Of a stretch of DNA of 45,414 bases, positions 1-10,543 are shown in pieces. Origin of the DNA: Umbelopsis ramanniana AG (lineage: Eukaryota; Mucoromycota; Umbelopsidomycetes; Umbelopsidales; Umbelopsidaceae); contig NW_026252168.1 in NCBI RefSeq assembly GCF_025399195.1, positions 1 to 45,414 of the forward strand. Reading direction: 5' to 3'. Numbering within the stretch: position 1 is the stretch's first letter; each line of letters opens with the position of its first letter. The position numbers were made by a program, and so were the translations under genes. The notes under the pieces were generated by a model. The model was not told the DNA's origin and made no database searches. It saw only the letters and a program-made list of their open reading frames with translations.

Positions 1-278
1 GGTTTCCGGAATGACTAAAAGTAAGTGATTTTACGTTTGAACATCAAATATGATTGCAATGCTAAAGAATAGCTGCTGTAGGCTATAAACGCGTACGTCT
101 CAAAACAATCCGGCGTTAATTGCACAATCCGTATCCTTGCTCGTATTTTTTTTGGAGGACTGGCACTCTGATGGTGAGTACCGCATACATATATGTTTTA
201 ATTCAACGTATCTAATCATACACAATCGTAATTAACTTGACGCTCATTATCATAGCTGCAGTTCTCCCGTAATCTGTT

Positions 279-307
279 AAAAAAAGATGGGTTGGCCATC
301 TTTTTTT
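279..307. repeat. Perfect inverted repeat with T-rich 3' arm
   Basis: AAAAAAAGATGG at 279-290 is exactly complementary to CCATCTTTTTTT at 296-307, with a 5-nt loop. The T run at the end resembles a hairpin followed by a polymerase III stop, but no tRNA or other small RNA is recognisable upstream. It may simply be an A/T-rich palindrome. Confidence 0.5.
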
Positions 308-784
308 GTTATAAACCACCGCGTTTTTTTTTTCCATTGTCAGGGCTGTCGATTTATCGCTCAACACGTAGTTGCTAACGACATATAAACTATAGATTTA
401 TTTTGTTATATTAATGCTATGTATCATATCCATATGAGGAAATCAGTTCTTTTCCAGCTGTCGCAATGCTCTCCGTTTGAACCAAGGGTCTCTACAAAGC
501 TGCGACGTACGCTTTGGCAGTGTAGAAACCACATATGTTTTGTTGCCGTACAATCCTTTGATTCTTTAGTCATCACGAGAGATATCTGAATGTTAATGTT
601 TATTAATGCGACAGACGTGTTCAATTCGAATAGGTGGTCCAACTGCATAATGTTCAGTCAAACACTGAGCCAATAGTCACAGTTAGAAGCAAGAATATTC
701 CGTTTGTGGTAAATTTATCAGTTCCCAAAATGGAAAATTAGATGACTGACCGGCCAAGGGCAATGCTGACAATTTACTCGACGA

Positions 785-792
785 ATATATAA
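785..792 (+). promoter_or_regulatory. TATA-like element of tautomerase gene
   Basis: ATATATAA lies about 50 nt before the ATG at 843, followed by an A/C-rich leader. The spacing implies a short 5' UTR. Assignment is by position and sequence only. Confidence 0.5.
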
Positions 793-842
793 CCCCCAGA
801 AAATATCATACCACATCAAATTCAAACCAACACCAAAACAAC

Positions 843-1280
843 ATGCCTCTTCACCGATTCTACTACGCAAACGGTCTCTTCTCTGCCCAGGACAAGCTGG
901 AGATTTCAGAACGCATCACCAAGATTTATACTACCACTGGTCTACCTGCCTTCTACGTTATTGTCGTATTCAATGAAGTCCCTAGTGATTCCATCATGAT
1001 TGGCGGTAAACCTGCCACCAACTTTGTTCGCGTCGTCAGTCAACATTTGGCCAGAACTATGGATACGTATGAGCGCAAGCAGACGGTTCTTAATGCGCTT
1101 GAGGCGGCTTTCGGCCCTTATGTCAAGGACAGAGGACTAGATTGGGAGATCCATATTGAAGAACATGACAGAGATACTTGGCGTCTCAACGGCATCAACC
1201 CACCTATGCCCAACACAGATGCTGAAAAATTGTGGGCCAAGGAAAATAAGGCCATCCCATTTGAGCAGTCAAAGATGTGA
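843..1280 (+). CDS. Tautomerase (cis-CaaD / oxalocrotonate-tautomerase-like) family protein
   Basis: Single-exon gene of 145 residues. It opens MPLHRFYYANGLFS and resembles the fungal putative oxalocrotonate tautomerase family related to cis-3-chloroacrylic acid dehalogenase. Pro2 would become the N-terminal catalytic proline after Met removal, as is known for tautomerases. Downstream, FVRVV and a conserved WRLNGINPP stretch near residues 119-127 fit the family. The physiological substrate of fungal members is generally unknown. The last three residues are Ser-Lys-Met, a permitted variant of the peroxisomal PTS1 signal, so import into peroxisomes is possible (inference). A TATA-like element precedes it by about 50 nt. 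The ATG chosen is the only one compatible with an exposed Pro. Confidence 0.85.
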   Translation: MPLHRFYYANGLFSAQDKLEISERITKIYTTTGLPAFYVIVVFNEVPSDSIMIGGKPATNFVRVVSQHLARTMDTYERKQTVLNALEAAFGPYVKDRGLDWEIHIEEHDRDTWRLNGINPPMPNTDAEKLWAKENKAIPFEQSKM

Positions 1281-2577
1281 ATAGTTTAGCTGTACATAGC
1301 CATTTGCAAAGTATATAAAGTAACGTTGCATTTCTCGCACATTTGTACCTTGGACATATTTTTGCCCATTAAATTGAGATTATAAAAAAAATACCATTTA
1401 GGTGAAGGAAGAAAATCATTTTCTAATACTGTAAGTTGGCTGCCAGCGGCTCGGGCATAATGCCGAACGCTGTATGGGAGCACAGTATTTGGCGACAGAC
1501 CTTACCTTTTAATTATCTAGCACGGCTGTTGGTGATAGCCTGATGTTTTCAATGCGATGGGGCTTGTAATCGTTACAAGTCCATGTACCAGTTTTCATCA
1601 ATGCTAAGATATCTTTACTGCAGAGCTGCTTGACCTTTCGTGAAAAGTTTATATGTTGTTGGCGGCACAGCTTTCATCTGATAAGTGCCTAGTTGTATTC
1701 AAAGAGATTCAATACAGTCTTCATGTTGTACATTGTCTTGAATTCATAACCCTGTTATTCTCTTCTCACAAAACAGGTAAAGGGAACAGCAGGTGAACCT
1801 GCTGAGTCAAATCTCTGGGTAGCGTGGGGTCGTACAAATTTAAATCATAGAAGGCCCGACAAAGAGTTTCTTGGAATCAGTAGACATTCCATAAAACTTT
1901 ACTTGCTAACAACTTTTGGGTCACCCTGTGTTGAGCATGGCTGTCGACGATTTCCCCATTTGGTAGACATATTCTCTCCTCTCCAACCTTTCTATGTCCA
2001 CATTTTTTCTTTTTCCTTGGCATTCCCGTGTTCCGCGCACTTTGGCCCACAGCACACAGTTTAACATTCCCCCATGTATAAACCACAAATTTATCTACTC
2101 ATTTGCCCTCAATGCTTGAGACAATTTCGCTTGAAGTTTATTGGTCAGAATCCAAACCGAACATGTAAACAATTCAGCAAATCAAACGAGGTCATAATTT
2201 GTATTTGTTGACAAGGCATATATTTTTCCCGGAGGTACTCGACCATTGTTATTGGGTCAATGACACTGCACGGGACATGGTACCCCATAAGCTACCAGGA
2301 GAAGTGAAGCGTGCCTGTCAATGAAAGATGTTTACTATGGATCACCGGCACGAGTGAATCCGATCGACTCCGGCTAATCTATTTTGTCATTGCGGTTTTT
2401 GTTTCATAGCACTTTCTTTTTTTTTTTTGCAAAGTATCATAGGCTCACGGTACGGCCGGTGGCAAATTTTTCCTTGCGCCGAAATAAAAAAAAGAGGAGG
2501 GAGGTGTTTGAAATTTTTCATAAGACTTACAAAAGAAAAACCTTCCGTCCTTACTCTTTAAACCTTTCTTTTGTTAC
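1281..2577. other. Intergenic region between tautomerase and AUR1
   Basis: About 1.3 kb with no supported gene. A 69-codon minus-strand frame at 1877-2086 has a lysine-rich stretch but no recognisable domain. Two small hairpins are visible: 1560-1582 (CTTGTAA / TTACAAG core) and 1787-1804 (CAGCAGG / CCTGCTG around a TGAA loop). The last 200 nt are T-rich on the sense strand, as expected of a fungal promoter and leader before AUR1. Confidence 0.6.
1560..1582. repeat. Inverted repeat / hairpin
   Basis: CTTGTAA at 1563-1569 pairs with TTACAAG at 1573-1579 around a 3-nt loop. Allowing one G-U pair the stem extends to 10 bp (1560-1569 with 1573-1582). No associated gene is seen; it could be a protein-binding palindrome or chance. 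Confidence 0.4.
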
Positions 2578-4158
2578 ATGTCGTCTGTCTATCATATGCT
2601 GACAGACCGACTGAAAAGCGTAAAGTTGCCAACGCCTCTGGCTGGACTCATGTCTCGACAGTGGTCCGCCTATGATTTACAATATCCCTTCATGGCCATG
2701 TTTTGGATTATCGATTTCAGCTTTGTGAAATTCCCTCCAGTTTATGTTTGCCTCCTGTTAATGGCATTGCTGCTCGGCGCCACAGCAGTCCCTTACGTTC
2801 GACGATTCGTAATTCCATTCCTTCCCATCTTCACATGGCTAATTACCTACTACACTGCTCAGTTTATTCCGGTGGAAATGAGACCTCAGCACATTTTTGT
2901 CAACGTCTTACCGACCCTGGAGCGAATTCTGTACGGAAACAGTCTGTCTGATTTGATATCTCGACATACGCATCCTGTACTCGATATATTGGCTTGGATT
3001 CCTTACGGTGTTATCCACTTCTCGCTCCCATTCGCCTTCTCCTTTGCCATGTGGTACTTTGGTCCACCAGGCTGCTTAGACGTCTTTGCCTCCGCCTTTG
3101 CCTACATGAATCTAGCAGGAGTCTTGACCCAATTTTTATTTCCATGCGCCGCACCATGTAAGTATTTGTTTCTTATCCCACACTCCAAAATGGAAGAAAG
3201 GGAAAAGATTACCAAACAGGTGAATTCCGCCGTCACTGGGCCTGACCGATTGGTTTGGTCAGTGTGAGGTTTGGAATTTCTCCTTTTTAGAAAAAAAAGA
3301 AATGTTGTATACTTATCACCTTTTTTTTTTATTTCCCGGTTTTTTACTATAGGGTACGAAAATAAGTACGGAAATGCTCCTGCTGATTATTCGATTCCTG
3401 GCGAGCCGGCCGGTCTGGCTAGAATCGATAAGATCCTTGGACTCAATCTTTATGGAGCCAGTTTTGGCGCTTCGCCCATGGTTTTCGGGGCGTTCCCCTC
3501 TTTGCATAGTGGTTGTGCGACCACCCAAATGTTATTCTTAGTTTATCTGCGTCCACGTCTTTGGCCATTGGCCTTTGGCTACACGCTCTGGTTGTGGTGG
3601 TCTACCATGTATCTGACACATCATTACATGATTGATCTGGTAGGCGGAAGCATTTATGCCTTTTTGGCCTTTTTCGCCGCATATCCCTTTCTACCCACAG
3701 TGCGCGCTGATGCCCGAACTCGCTTTGATTATTTGGGCATTACAAAAGTCACGTTTCGAAATGCCTTTGGGTCATTGGAGTCGGCTCGCCCTTACATCCT
3801 TCAGGAGCGGGCTGAGCGTGAGAAGCAGAGGCGGCTGGTCAACATGGAGGACGATGAAGAATATCTGTTGGGACATATGGATAAACCTGAAGATGCTTTG
3901 CATGCACCTGGCGATGATGGGGAATATGTGGTGATGCATGCTGCCGACGAGATAGACGATACAGTCAAGTTGCGCCTACGACGTGCCGACGACTCAAATA
4001 CCTCATCCAACACTTCATCCAAACCCTCAAGTATTATCTTCTCGCGACCTGGATCTCCTTCTTCTCATCGATCCACGCCAAGATCCCCACGGTCTCCCCT
4101 TTCACCGTCGTTTGCTTCTGCAAAGGTGGTCGAACCGGCATCGCACGAAATGTTTTAA
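2578..4158 (+). CDS. AUR1: Inositol phosphorylceramide synthase catalytic subunit
   Basis: Two exons, 2578-3157 and 3353-4158, give 461 residues; yeast Aur1 is about 400. The 195-nt intron (gtaagt..tatag) restores the codon for Trp in the family signature P-W-Y-E-N. The protein is a polytopic Golgi membrane enzyme that transfers phosphoinositol from phosphatidylinositol to ceramide, an essential step of fungal sphingolipid synthesis and the target of aureobasidin A (family knowledge). PAP2-type motifs are visible: PSLHSGC with its His, and THHYMIDLVGG with the His and Asp of the catalytic triad. Hydrophobic segments fill roughly residues 35-320. The last ~130 residues are cytosolic-looking: acidic, then rich in Ser and Pro (RPGSPSSHRSTPRSPRS), longer than in yeast. 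Unspliced reading would stop inside the intron at 3267. Confidence 0.95.
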
Positions 4159-4388
4159 AGTTACTTATATTATTGGTCATCGTTGTTCTTGACTTTTGTC
4201 TTACAATATCCTTTCCATTTTTTTTTTCTTATTTATTCCTTTCTCTACTGTACAGTACATTATATCATCCGATAGATTTCTCTTCTCCTTCAATACCTAG
4301 TGTTCTTGTTACATTATTTTAGGTCTTGCATCCGTTGCTGCTGCATTCCTTGTCACTAATAAATTGCCTACCAAATCTGTATTACACA

Positions 4389-5908
4389 TTAAGCCATTAC
4401 ACCGCGTCTATGTTTAAGTAGCTTGTACGCCTTGAGGATAATGATCATGACTCCGGCTACGCGGAGAATGCCAGCAACAGCCAGTGATTTTCGAAGCGCA
4501 GCATAATACAAAGGCAGATCAGCATCTTCGGCCCATGAATTACTGTAAAGCGCGTAAAAATTATAACAATTAGCTTCTGGCTCATCTGGATCATTTTCAA
4601 CTCTAGAAAACTTACATCCGCAATTTACTTCGCTTCCTTACGCCTCGAATATTTTGCCATGCAATGCCAACCTTGAAAAAAAGCCAGACAAGCGCAGCTA
4701 TGTCTGGGAAAGTATATTTTGGAGGAGAGCGTTCTAAATCTACAAATGCGAGTCTCTTTTCGTTTCTCGACCGGATAGGCCTCCCTGAGGTAGTAGTTTC
4801 AGCTGTCAAGCTAATCAGTTGGCTGGTCATTCCAAGCGTCAAACCCCATAGCCTTGGGGGTGAGGAAGAATTTCCATCTGGCAGATCGATGGCGGGCACT
4901 TCCATGTTGCCAAACAATTCTTGTGCGACAGGAGCTAATGATCGAAGGTGTGGTGGCATTTTGTTCATTAATTTGATCTTCATTGGTCGATAAGCATACG
5001 GCTCAACAGATAGGAAGAATTGTAGAGGTATCCCTGAAATCATGTTTAAAATCAGCGTAGGTTCACTAGCTGTTTACTATTATGTCCCCACTTACAATGA
5101 ACAGATGCAACTTCAGAGGTTTGCAGTTTCAGTGTTGGAGTCTGTGGAGATACCTGCAGGAAGACTAATATCATTTTCATAAGCTGGCCGCTCCACCGAT
5201 ATCCCTTATCAATATAAGGCTTTTCTAGTATATTCTTACCAAAAGGCGATAGCATCATAATCAGCTTGCCATCTTGTGCTGAGGTAATTTCGCGGTCATC
5301 CAATCGCCCAACAGGTATAAAGTCTTCGGTATTGAGATCCAAACCGACCTCCTCCCAAGTTTCACGCACCACAGTCTCAATGTCCGTTTCATCTTTCTCG
5401 TTCTTGCCTCCTAAAATACCAATCAGCTATCTCAATTCGTACATAAGTTGACACGCCGATATCATCTAACGTTACCTGGGAACGCTACATGGCCAGACCA
5501 ACTGTCAAAATATCCATAGCATTAACATATGTCGTACATTGAGCGTCGTCGTCCATTGAAAACTCACCGGTCACCCGTCCGTGTTGCACGTTGCATAAAT
5601 AGGAGCTCAGGCCCTCCACTCTTATTGTTTGTCACCCAAGGCTTGTCCAAAAATTGTCTCCAAGATGTCGCCATTGGTTCTTTGTCCTTGTAATTATGTT
5701 CATGGCCCGTCCAACGGATGATTATGGAAACACATGCTCTCCGACGTTGGTGTTTTGGCGATGGTAATATAGTAGGCTTGTATGCCTCGAGATTTTCCAG
5801 TAACGTTCGAAGAGTTTCTATATAGACAGGTTATTGCCATTTCAAGTTGCGCACCATGGTCTGCATGGTCTGGAGCAGGTGTGATGTCTATTTACCTTGT
5901 GTAGTCAT
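4389..5908 (-). CDS. Nudix hydrolase, CoA-diphosphatase (NUDT7/PCD1)-like, membrane-anchored C-terminus
   Basis: Six exons: 5908-5896, 5817-5568, 5501-5476, 5410-5096, 5033-4616, 4542-4389, in phase throughout, 391 residues. A complete Nudix box is built across the third and fourth exons: G-x5-E-x7-RETWEEVGL, directly after DRWSGHVAFPGG. The preceding LLFMQRATRTGDRWSG resembles the CoA-pyrophosphatase signature. Such enzymes cut CoA or related nucleotide diphosphates in a Mg-dependent way; the exact substrate cannot be read from sequence. Downstream SEVASVHWIPL is typical of the long fungal Nudix proteins. The C-terminus has two hydrophobic stretches (around ALVWLFFKVGIAW and AVAGILRVAGVMIIIL), suggesting membrane attachment. 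The start exon is only 13 nt; Met at 5674 is a fallback start but would lose the conserved RRACVSIIIR strand. Confidence 0.88.
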
Positions 5909-6018
5909 GACCAAATACTCTGGATATCAAGAATAGGCGGACTCAGGAAATGCTGCTGACACACAGTAGTTGGTAAATTTTAAGGAAAAAAAAATGAGTT
6001 TATTATGTCACATGGATT

Positions 6019-6900
6019 TCACAGTACACCTTGTGCAATTCCCTTTGCAAAGAATGTACAGTTATTATCCATTAACCGGTAATGAAGCGCCTGCGCCTCC
6101 ACCAATCCTCGCTGTTTAGGGCCGTTGATAATGGACAATTGCCCATGCACATCTCGGGACTGTCCACTTTGAAGTGGCTCCACCATTAAAACAATATCAG
6201 CTCTTGATAGCATTGTTCGAACAAAGCTGTCACTCTCATCGTCATCATTGCCCTCCTCGTCCGCATGAACCACCGTAACTAACGTACCCTTCACTGATTC
6301 AATCAAAACTCGAATATTGTGCAGCAATGAAAGCACATCATTATGAGAAAATCCGGCCCACAGCAGAACATTGGCATCGTCAATAATTACAAGAGGGTTT
6401 GGCGATTGTTTCGCACTGGCTTCCACTCGTTCTCGAATTGCATTGTAAAATTCTTGTACATTGGTTCCATTGAGCACTGCGTTGGGTGTGGTTGGTGTTG
6501 TCACCGATGGGAATGGTGCTTTTTGAGTGTATGATGTAAGGTGAGTCAAGCCATCAATAAAGACAAATTGTTGATTTTGCTTGAGCGTTTGCAAATTGAT
6601 ACCCTATTTAAGAACATACCAGCAATCAATACAACATAAAACATACTGCGCAAAAATTCGCTCGTCCATGAAGCTCGTCCGTATACTTACAAGTTTTCTA
6701 CCGATCAGAAAGTAGTGATTGAAGATCTGGCTGAGCCCGATCACTATCACGGGCTGGTTTGCTCTGAGGTGATTTACAATGAAGTGATGCAGTAAGAAGT
6801 TTCCATTGGACTTGAGGGTATCAGCTATCACGATGTTGGAACCAGTTGGAGGCAAATTACGTTGCCATGCCAATGCAGCATCCAGTTTATCGTAGCCCAT
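6019..6900 (-). CDS. ELP6: Elongator complex subunit 6
   Basis: Two exons, 6900-6691 and 6603-6019, give 264 residues, close to the usual size of Elp6. It begins MGYDKLDAALAW and has a RecA-like fold pattern without a proper Walker A (GSNIVIADTLKSNGNFLL) and with the strand PLVIIDDANVLLWAGFS in the Walker B position. Elp4-Elp5-Elp6 form a hexameric ring that binds tRNA and supports Elongator in modifying wobble uridine of tRNAs (family knowledge). The upstream Met at 6936 is followed by a poly-Phe run that comes from an A/T tract and looks untranslated, so 6900 is preferred. It is divergent from eIF2 gamma across 215 bp. Confidence 0.9.
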
Positions 6901-7115
6901 GGTGTGTCGTAGAAAAAAAAAAAAGATGGCTGCCAAATCTGCTTCATGCCACTATCAAATTTTTGATTATGTTTGAATTTTTCGCGGCAAAACGAATGAC
7001 GTCGACTATGAAATTTTGCTGTGCAAATCTGAGTGTTAGAGAAAAAAAAGCAAAGAAGAAAAATTGTTGCTGTGAGATTGTGAGTCACTTACGCATCTCT
7101 AGTCTCTTATACATC
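6901..7115. promoter_or_regulatory. Shared divergent promoter ELP6 / eIF2 gamma
   Basis: The 215 bp between the two start codons must hold both promoters. It includes A/T-rich tracts at both ends and a CRE-like TGACGTCG at 6997-7004. No classical TATA box is obvious. Function is inferred from position. Confidence 0.55.
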
Positions 7116-8801
7116 ATGGCTGACGAAGCACAGTCAACTCTCGAAATCGACCCAAAGACGCTGAATCCTCTTTCACCAGAGGTTATTTCAAAGCAAGCTA
7201 CTATTAACATTGGTATGTACCAGCACACAATCGTGGGGCCAAATTGACATGTTAATCTCGAGCGATCGATTCGTCGGTTGGACCCCAACAATGGCCGTAA
7301 CCATGGCAATGTGAATTCCGTAGTGGCCAATGTTAATCCATTCTTTACCTTTTTTGCTTCATTAGGTACCATTGGTCACGTAGCCCACGGTAAATCAACC
7401 GTAGTCAAAGCCATTTCGGGTGTCTTGGTAAGCTTTGATTCTCGATGGACTAATCTCGTGAATCTAAATGTAACCTTGTTACTGATCTCGAACTCTTTCC
7501 TTCCTGCTAGACTGTTCGTTTCAAGAATGAATTGGAACGTAATATTACAATCAAGCTCGGTTATGCAAACGCAAAGATCTACAAGTGCGATAACCCAGCA
7601 TGCGCTCGACCTGGATGCTATCGATCATACGGCTCAACTAAGGAGGACCACCCTCCATGCGAGCGACCCGGATGTGGTGGAAAGATGAACTTGGTCCGAC
7701 ACGTTTCATTCGTCGATTGCCCAGGGCACGACATTCTCATGACAACTATGCTTTCAGGTGCTGCAGTCATGGACGCTGCAATGCTTTTGATCGCCGGAAA
7801 CGAATCCTGCCCTCAACCACAAACCTCAGAACATTTGGCTGCTATCGAAATTATGAAGTTGAAGCACATCATCATCTTGCAAAACAAGGTCGATCTTGTC
7901 AAGGAATCTGCTGCTGAAGAACAACACAAGGATATTTTGGCATTCGTCAAGGGTACTGTTGCTGATGGCGCCCCCGTCATTCCTATCTCTGCCCAATTGA
8001 AGTACAACATTGATGCCGTGTCTGAATACATTGTCAAAAAGGTTCCCATTCCTCCTCGCGACTTCTCTGCTGAACCACGACTTATTGTCATTCGTTCCTT
8101 TGACGTCAACAAGCCCGGTGCTGACACTACACAACTTTTGGGAGGTGTCGCTGGTGGTTCTATTTTGAAGGGTGTGTTGAAGCTCGGTGATGAAATCGAA
8201 GTTCGCCCAGGTGTCATTGTCAAGGATCAAGAAGGAAAGATTCGTTGCAGACCTATCTTGTCCAAAATCCTTACCCTTAACGCTGAAAAGAATGCCCTTC
8301 AATTCGCCGTTCCTGGTGGTTTGATTGGTGTTGGTACTCAGATGGATCCTACTCTTTGCCGTGGTGATCGTCTTGTTGGTCAGCAACTTGGTTTCCCCGG
8401 CACTCTTCCTCAAATTTACACAGAATTGCAAGTTTCTTACTTCTTGCTTCGCCGACTTCTTGGTGTCAAGACCGACGACAAGAAGCAAGCCAAGGTTGCC
8501 AAGCTCACCAAGGGTGAATTGTTGTTGGTTAACATCGGTTCCGTCTCTACTGGTGGTCGCGTCGTCGCCGTTAAGGCTGATTTGGCAAGGATTGTTTTGA
8601 CTGGTCCCACATGCACAGAAATTGGTGACAAGGTTGCATTGTCTAGAAAGATTGACAAGCACTGGCGGTATGTTTCTCATCTCGTGTTGTTTTTATTGTT
8701 ACTCACTTGTATCTAATATCTTTTTTGCTTTTCTCTATTCTAGTCTCATTGGTTGGGGTAAGATCAAGAGCGGAGCGGTTCTCGAGCCAGAATCAAACTA
8801 G
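7116..8801 (+). CDS. GCD11: Eukaryotic translation initiation factor 2 subunit gamma
   Basis: Four exons, 7116-7212, 7366-7427, 7511-8667, 8744-8801, give 457 residues. This GTPase is the core of eIF2 and carries initiator Met-tRNA to the 40S ribosome. The P-loop GHVAHGKST is assembled at the start of exon 2. Further visible are a zinc-knuckle-like [17 protein letters not shown], the G3 motif DCPGH, the G4 motif NKVD, and the SAQLKYNID stretch typical of the family, followed by beta-barrel domains II and III to the conserved end [10 protein letters not shown]. Codon choice is strongly biased, as expected of a highly expressed gene. It is divergent from ELP6 and convergent with the thiolase gene. 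Human EIF2S3 is 472 residues. Confidence 0.97.
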
Positions 8802-9218
8802 AAAAATAAAAACACGAAAAATAAGAAAGAAATATCAGCAGTATCTTTGCAAATAAAGGAAAGACAAACCATATATAAACTTGTCATAAAAAGTGTACCT
8901 TGCTAGTGTAAGATGATTGTGTGTTTAATGTTTACCGTCTTTGACTGTATCTGACGTGAGGGCTACCATGACATGATTGGACCAGTTGCGGCGGACTCTG
9001 CACAACTCATTGTTGCAAGGAAGAAAGTCAAGTCGATTACGAGGGATAAGCTACATGAACAACACAATCACAAAAAAAAAAAAAAATCCGTCAGGAACAT
9101 TTTTGACTAAACAATCTTACGGGTGATATAATTAAAATGCATTTTCTTTTTATCTTTTTGCTATACTACAATAAAATGGGAGACCCCAAAGGGAGATTAC
9201 GCTAGTATTAAACTACAC
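8802..9218. other. Convergent 3' intergenic region, eIF2 gamma / thiolase
   Basis: These 417 bp separate two converging genes and should hold both 3' UTRs and poly(A) sites. AATAAA-like and A-rich sequences occur just after the eIF2 gamma stop, and an A run sits near 9072-9086. No gene is seen. Confidence 0.6.
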
Positions 9219-10543
9219 TTATTCGCGTTCCCAGATAGCAGCCATACCCATACCACTGCCAATGCACATGGTGGTGCATCCAATCTTCTTGTTCTGACGC
9301 TTGAGTTCAGGGAAGAGGGTAGCAACTTGACGGGCACCAGTGCAGCCAAGAGGATGGCCCAAAGCGATGGCACCACCCTTGGGGTTGACCTTCTCAATGG
9401 GGATGTTGCACTTTTGGACAGTGTAAACTGCCTGGGAAGCAAAAGCCTCGTTCAACTCGAAGATGTCAACATCATCGATCTTAAGGCCAGCGCGCTCAAC
9501 GGCAACGGGGATGGCGAAAGCCGGTCCAATACCCATAACCTTAGGGGGAACACCAACAACAGCAGAGGTGACATACTTGCCCAAGATAGGAAGACCAAGC
9601 TTGTGGGCGGTCTTACGCTTCATCAAGAGAACAGCAGCAGCACCATCAGAGACTTGGGAAGCGTTACCAGCGGTAGTGCTACCGTCAGCCTTGAAAGCTG
9701 GCTTGAGCTTGGCAAGGGTCTGAGGAGAAGTTCCCTCTCTCATACCCTCGTCCTGATCAACAACGATGGTCTTTTCGTTGCCATCCTTGTCAACAATGGT
9801 GGCGGTGACGGGAACAATTTCGTCCTTGAAGAGACCAGCCTTTTGGGCAGCGATGGCCTTGGTGTGTGAAAGTGTGGAGAACTCGTCCTGGGTCAAGCGA
9901 GAAATGTTCCACTCAGCAGCAACGTTCTCAGAGGTGATACTGGAAAATGAAGTTCAAAGATTAATACTCCCTTTCTATGAAGTTAAGTTACTCAGATATA
10001 GGTCAATACATACCCCATGGGAATAAGGCAGTCGGCGGCAGCTTGGGACTCTGCAGTAAGCTTCTTGGAGGTAGTGATGTTGCGTGAGAAATAGTTTTGA
10101 GTCATGGATTCGACGCCAGCACCGATACCAATTTCAATCAAACCAGATTGGATAGCAGTGGCAATCTGGACGCAAGCTTGGAGACCAGAGGAGCATTGTC
10201 TGTTGGTGGTGTTGAGACTGGTGGTATCAGGGAAGCCAGCGTGAAGAGCAGCCATACGAGAGGCAGTGGCCAAACCACCAGGGGCAGCAACGTTACCGAC
10301 GCAAATGTCATCAACAAGCTTGGGATCAAGCTTGGTCTTCTCGAGAGTGGCCTTGAGAACAGCGGAGAGGATATCTTCAGGAAGCATGTCCTTGAAGCCA
10401 CCCTTGCGACCCTTGGTAATAGCGGTACGAAGAGCAGAGACAACAACAACGTCTTCAGGGGACTGAACACCGACCTTGGTCTTCTGTGCAGAAGGGTTGG
10501 GTGCCAAGTGGGTTTGGATTTGCTGCAGTCTTGAGGATGCCAT
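9219..10543 (-). CDS. POT1: Peroxisomal 3-ketoacyl-CoA thiolase
   Basis: Two exons, 10543-10014 and 9939-9219, give 416 residues (yeast Pot1/Fox3 is 417). It performs the last step of beta-oxidation, cleaving 3-ketoacyl-CoA to acetyl-CoA and a shortened acyl-CoA. Residues 5-13, RLQQIQTHL, match the PTS2 peroxisomal signal R-L-x5-H-L, which separates it from cytosolic acetoacetyl-CoA thiolases. The nucleophile Cys117 lies in NRQCSSGLQ, the catalytic His in GGAIALGHPLGCTG, and the second active Cys in CIGSGMGMA near the end. Codon use is very biased, so the opposite strand also carries open frames (9327-9869), which I do not call. A TATA-like element sits about 60 nt upstream. Confidence 0.96.

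Larger units (their letters stand above)
1..842. other. Intergenic region upstream of the tautomerase gene
   Basis: No convincing gene is seen. A 74-codon open frame on the minus strand (424-648) has no recognisable motif and I do not call it. The stretch contains a hairpin with long A/T arms at 279-307 (listed separately), several T tracts, and a TATA-like element just before the first gene. The 3' end of a gene beyond the left edge could lie here but nothing shows it. Confidence 0.6.

Noticed and set aside
424-648. 74-codon minus-strand frame near the left edge
   Set aside because: Short, A/T-rich, without domain, splice partners or promoter features.
1877-2086. 69-codon minus-strand frame with a Lys-rich stretch
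   Set aside because: No recognisable family, no good splice context, and in a region otherwise lacking coding character.
3158-3352. Reading AUR1 as two separate genes (229-codon frame, then a frame from 3271)
   Set aside because: A consensus intron joins them in phase and recreates the family signature P-W-Y-E-N exactly at the junction.
7826-8680. 284-codon open frame on the minus strand inside eIF2 gamma
   Set aside because: It lies wholly opposite a conserved, strongly codon-biased exon; such bias leaves antisense frames open. No recognisable domain in its translation.
9327-9869. 180-codon plus-strand frame inside the thiolase gene
   Set aside because: Same cause: a shadow of a highly biased, conserved gene. 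Its translation is low-complexity with no family signature.
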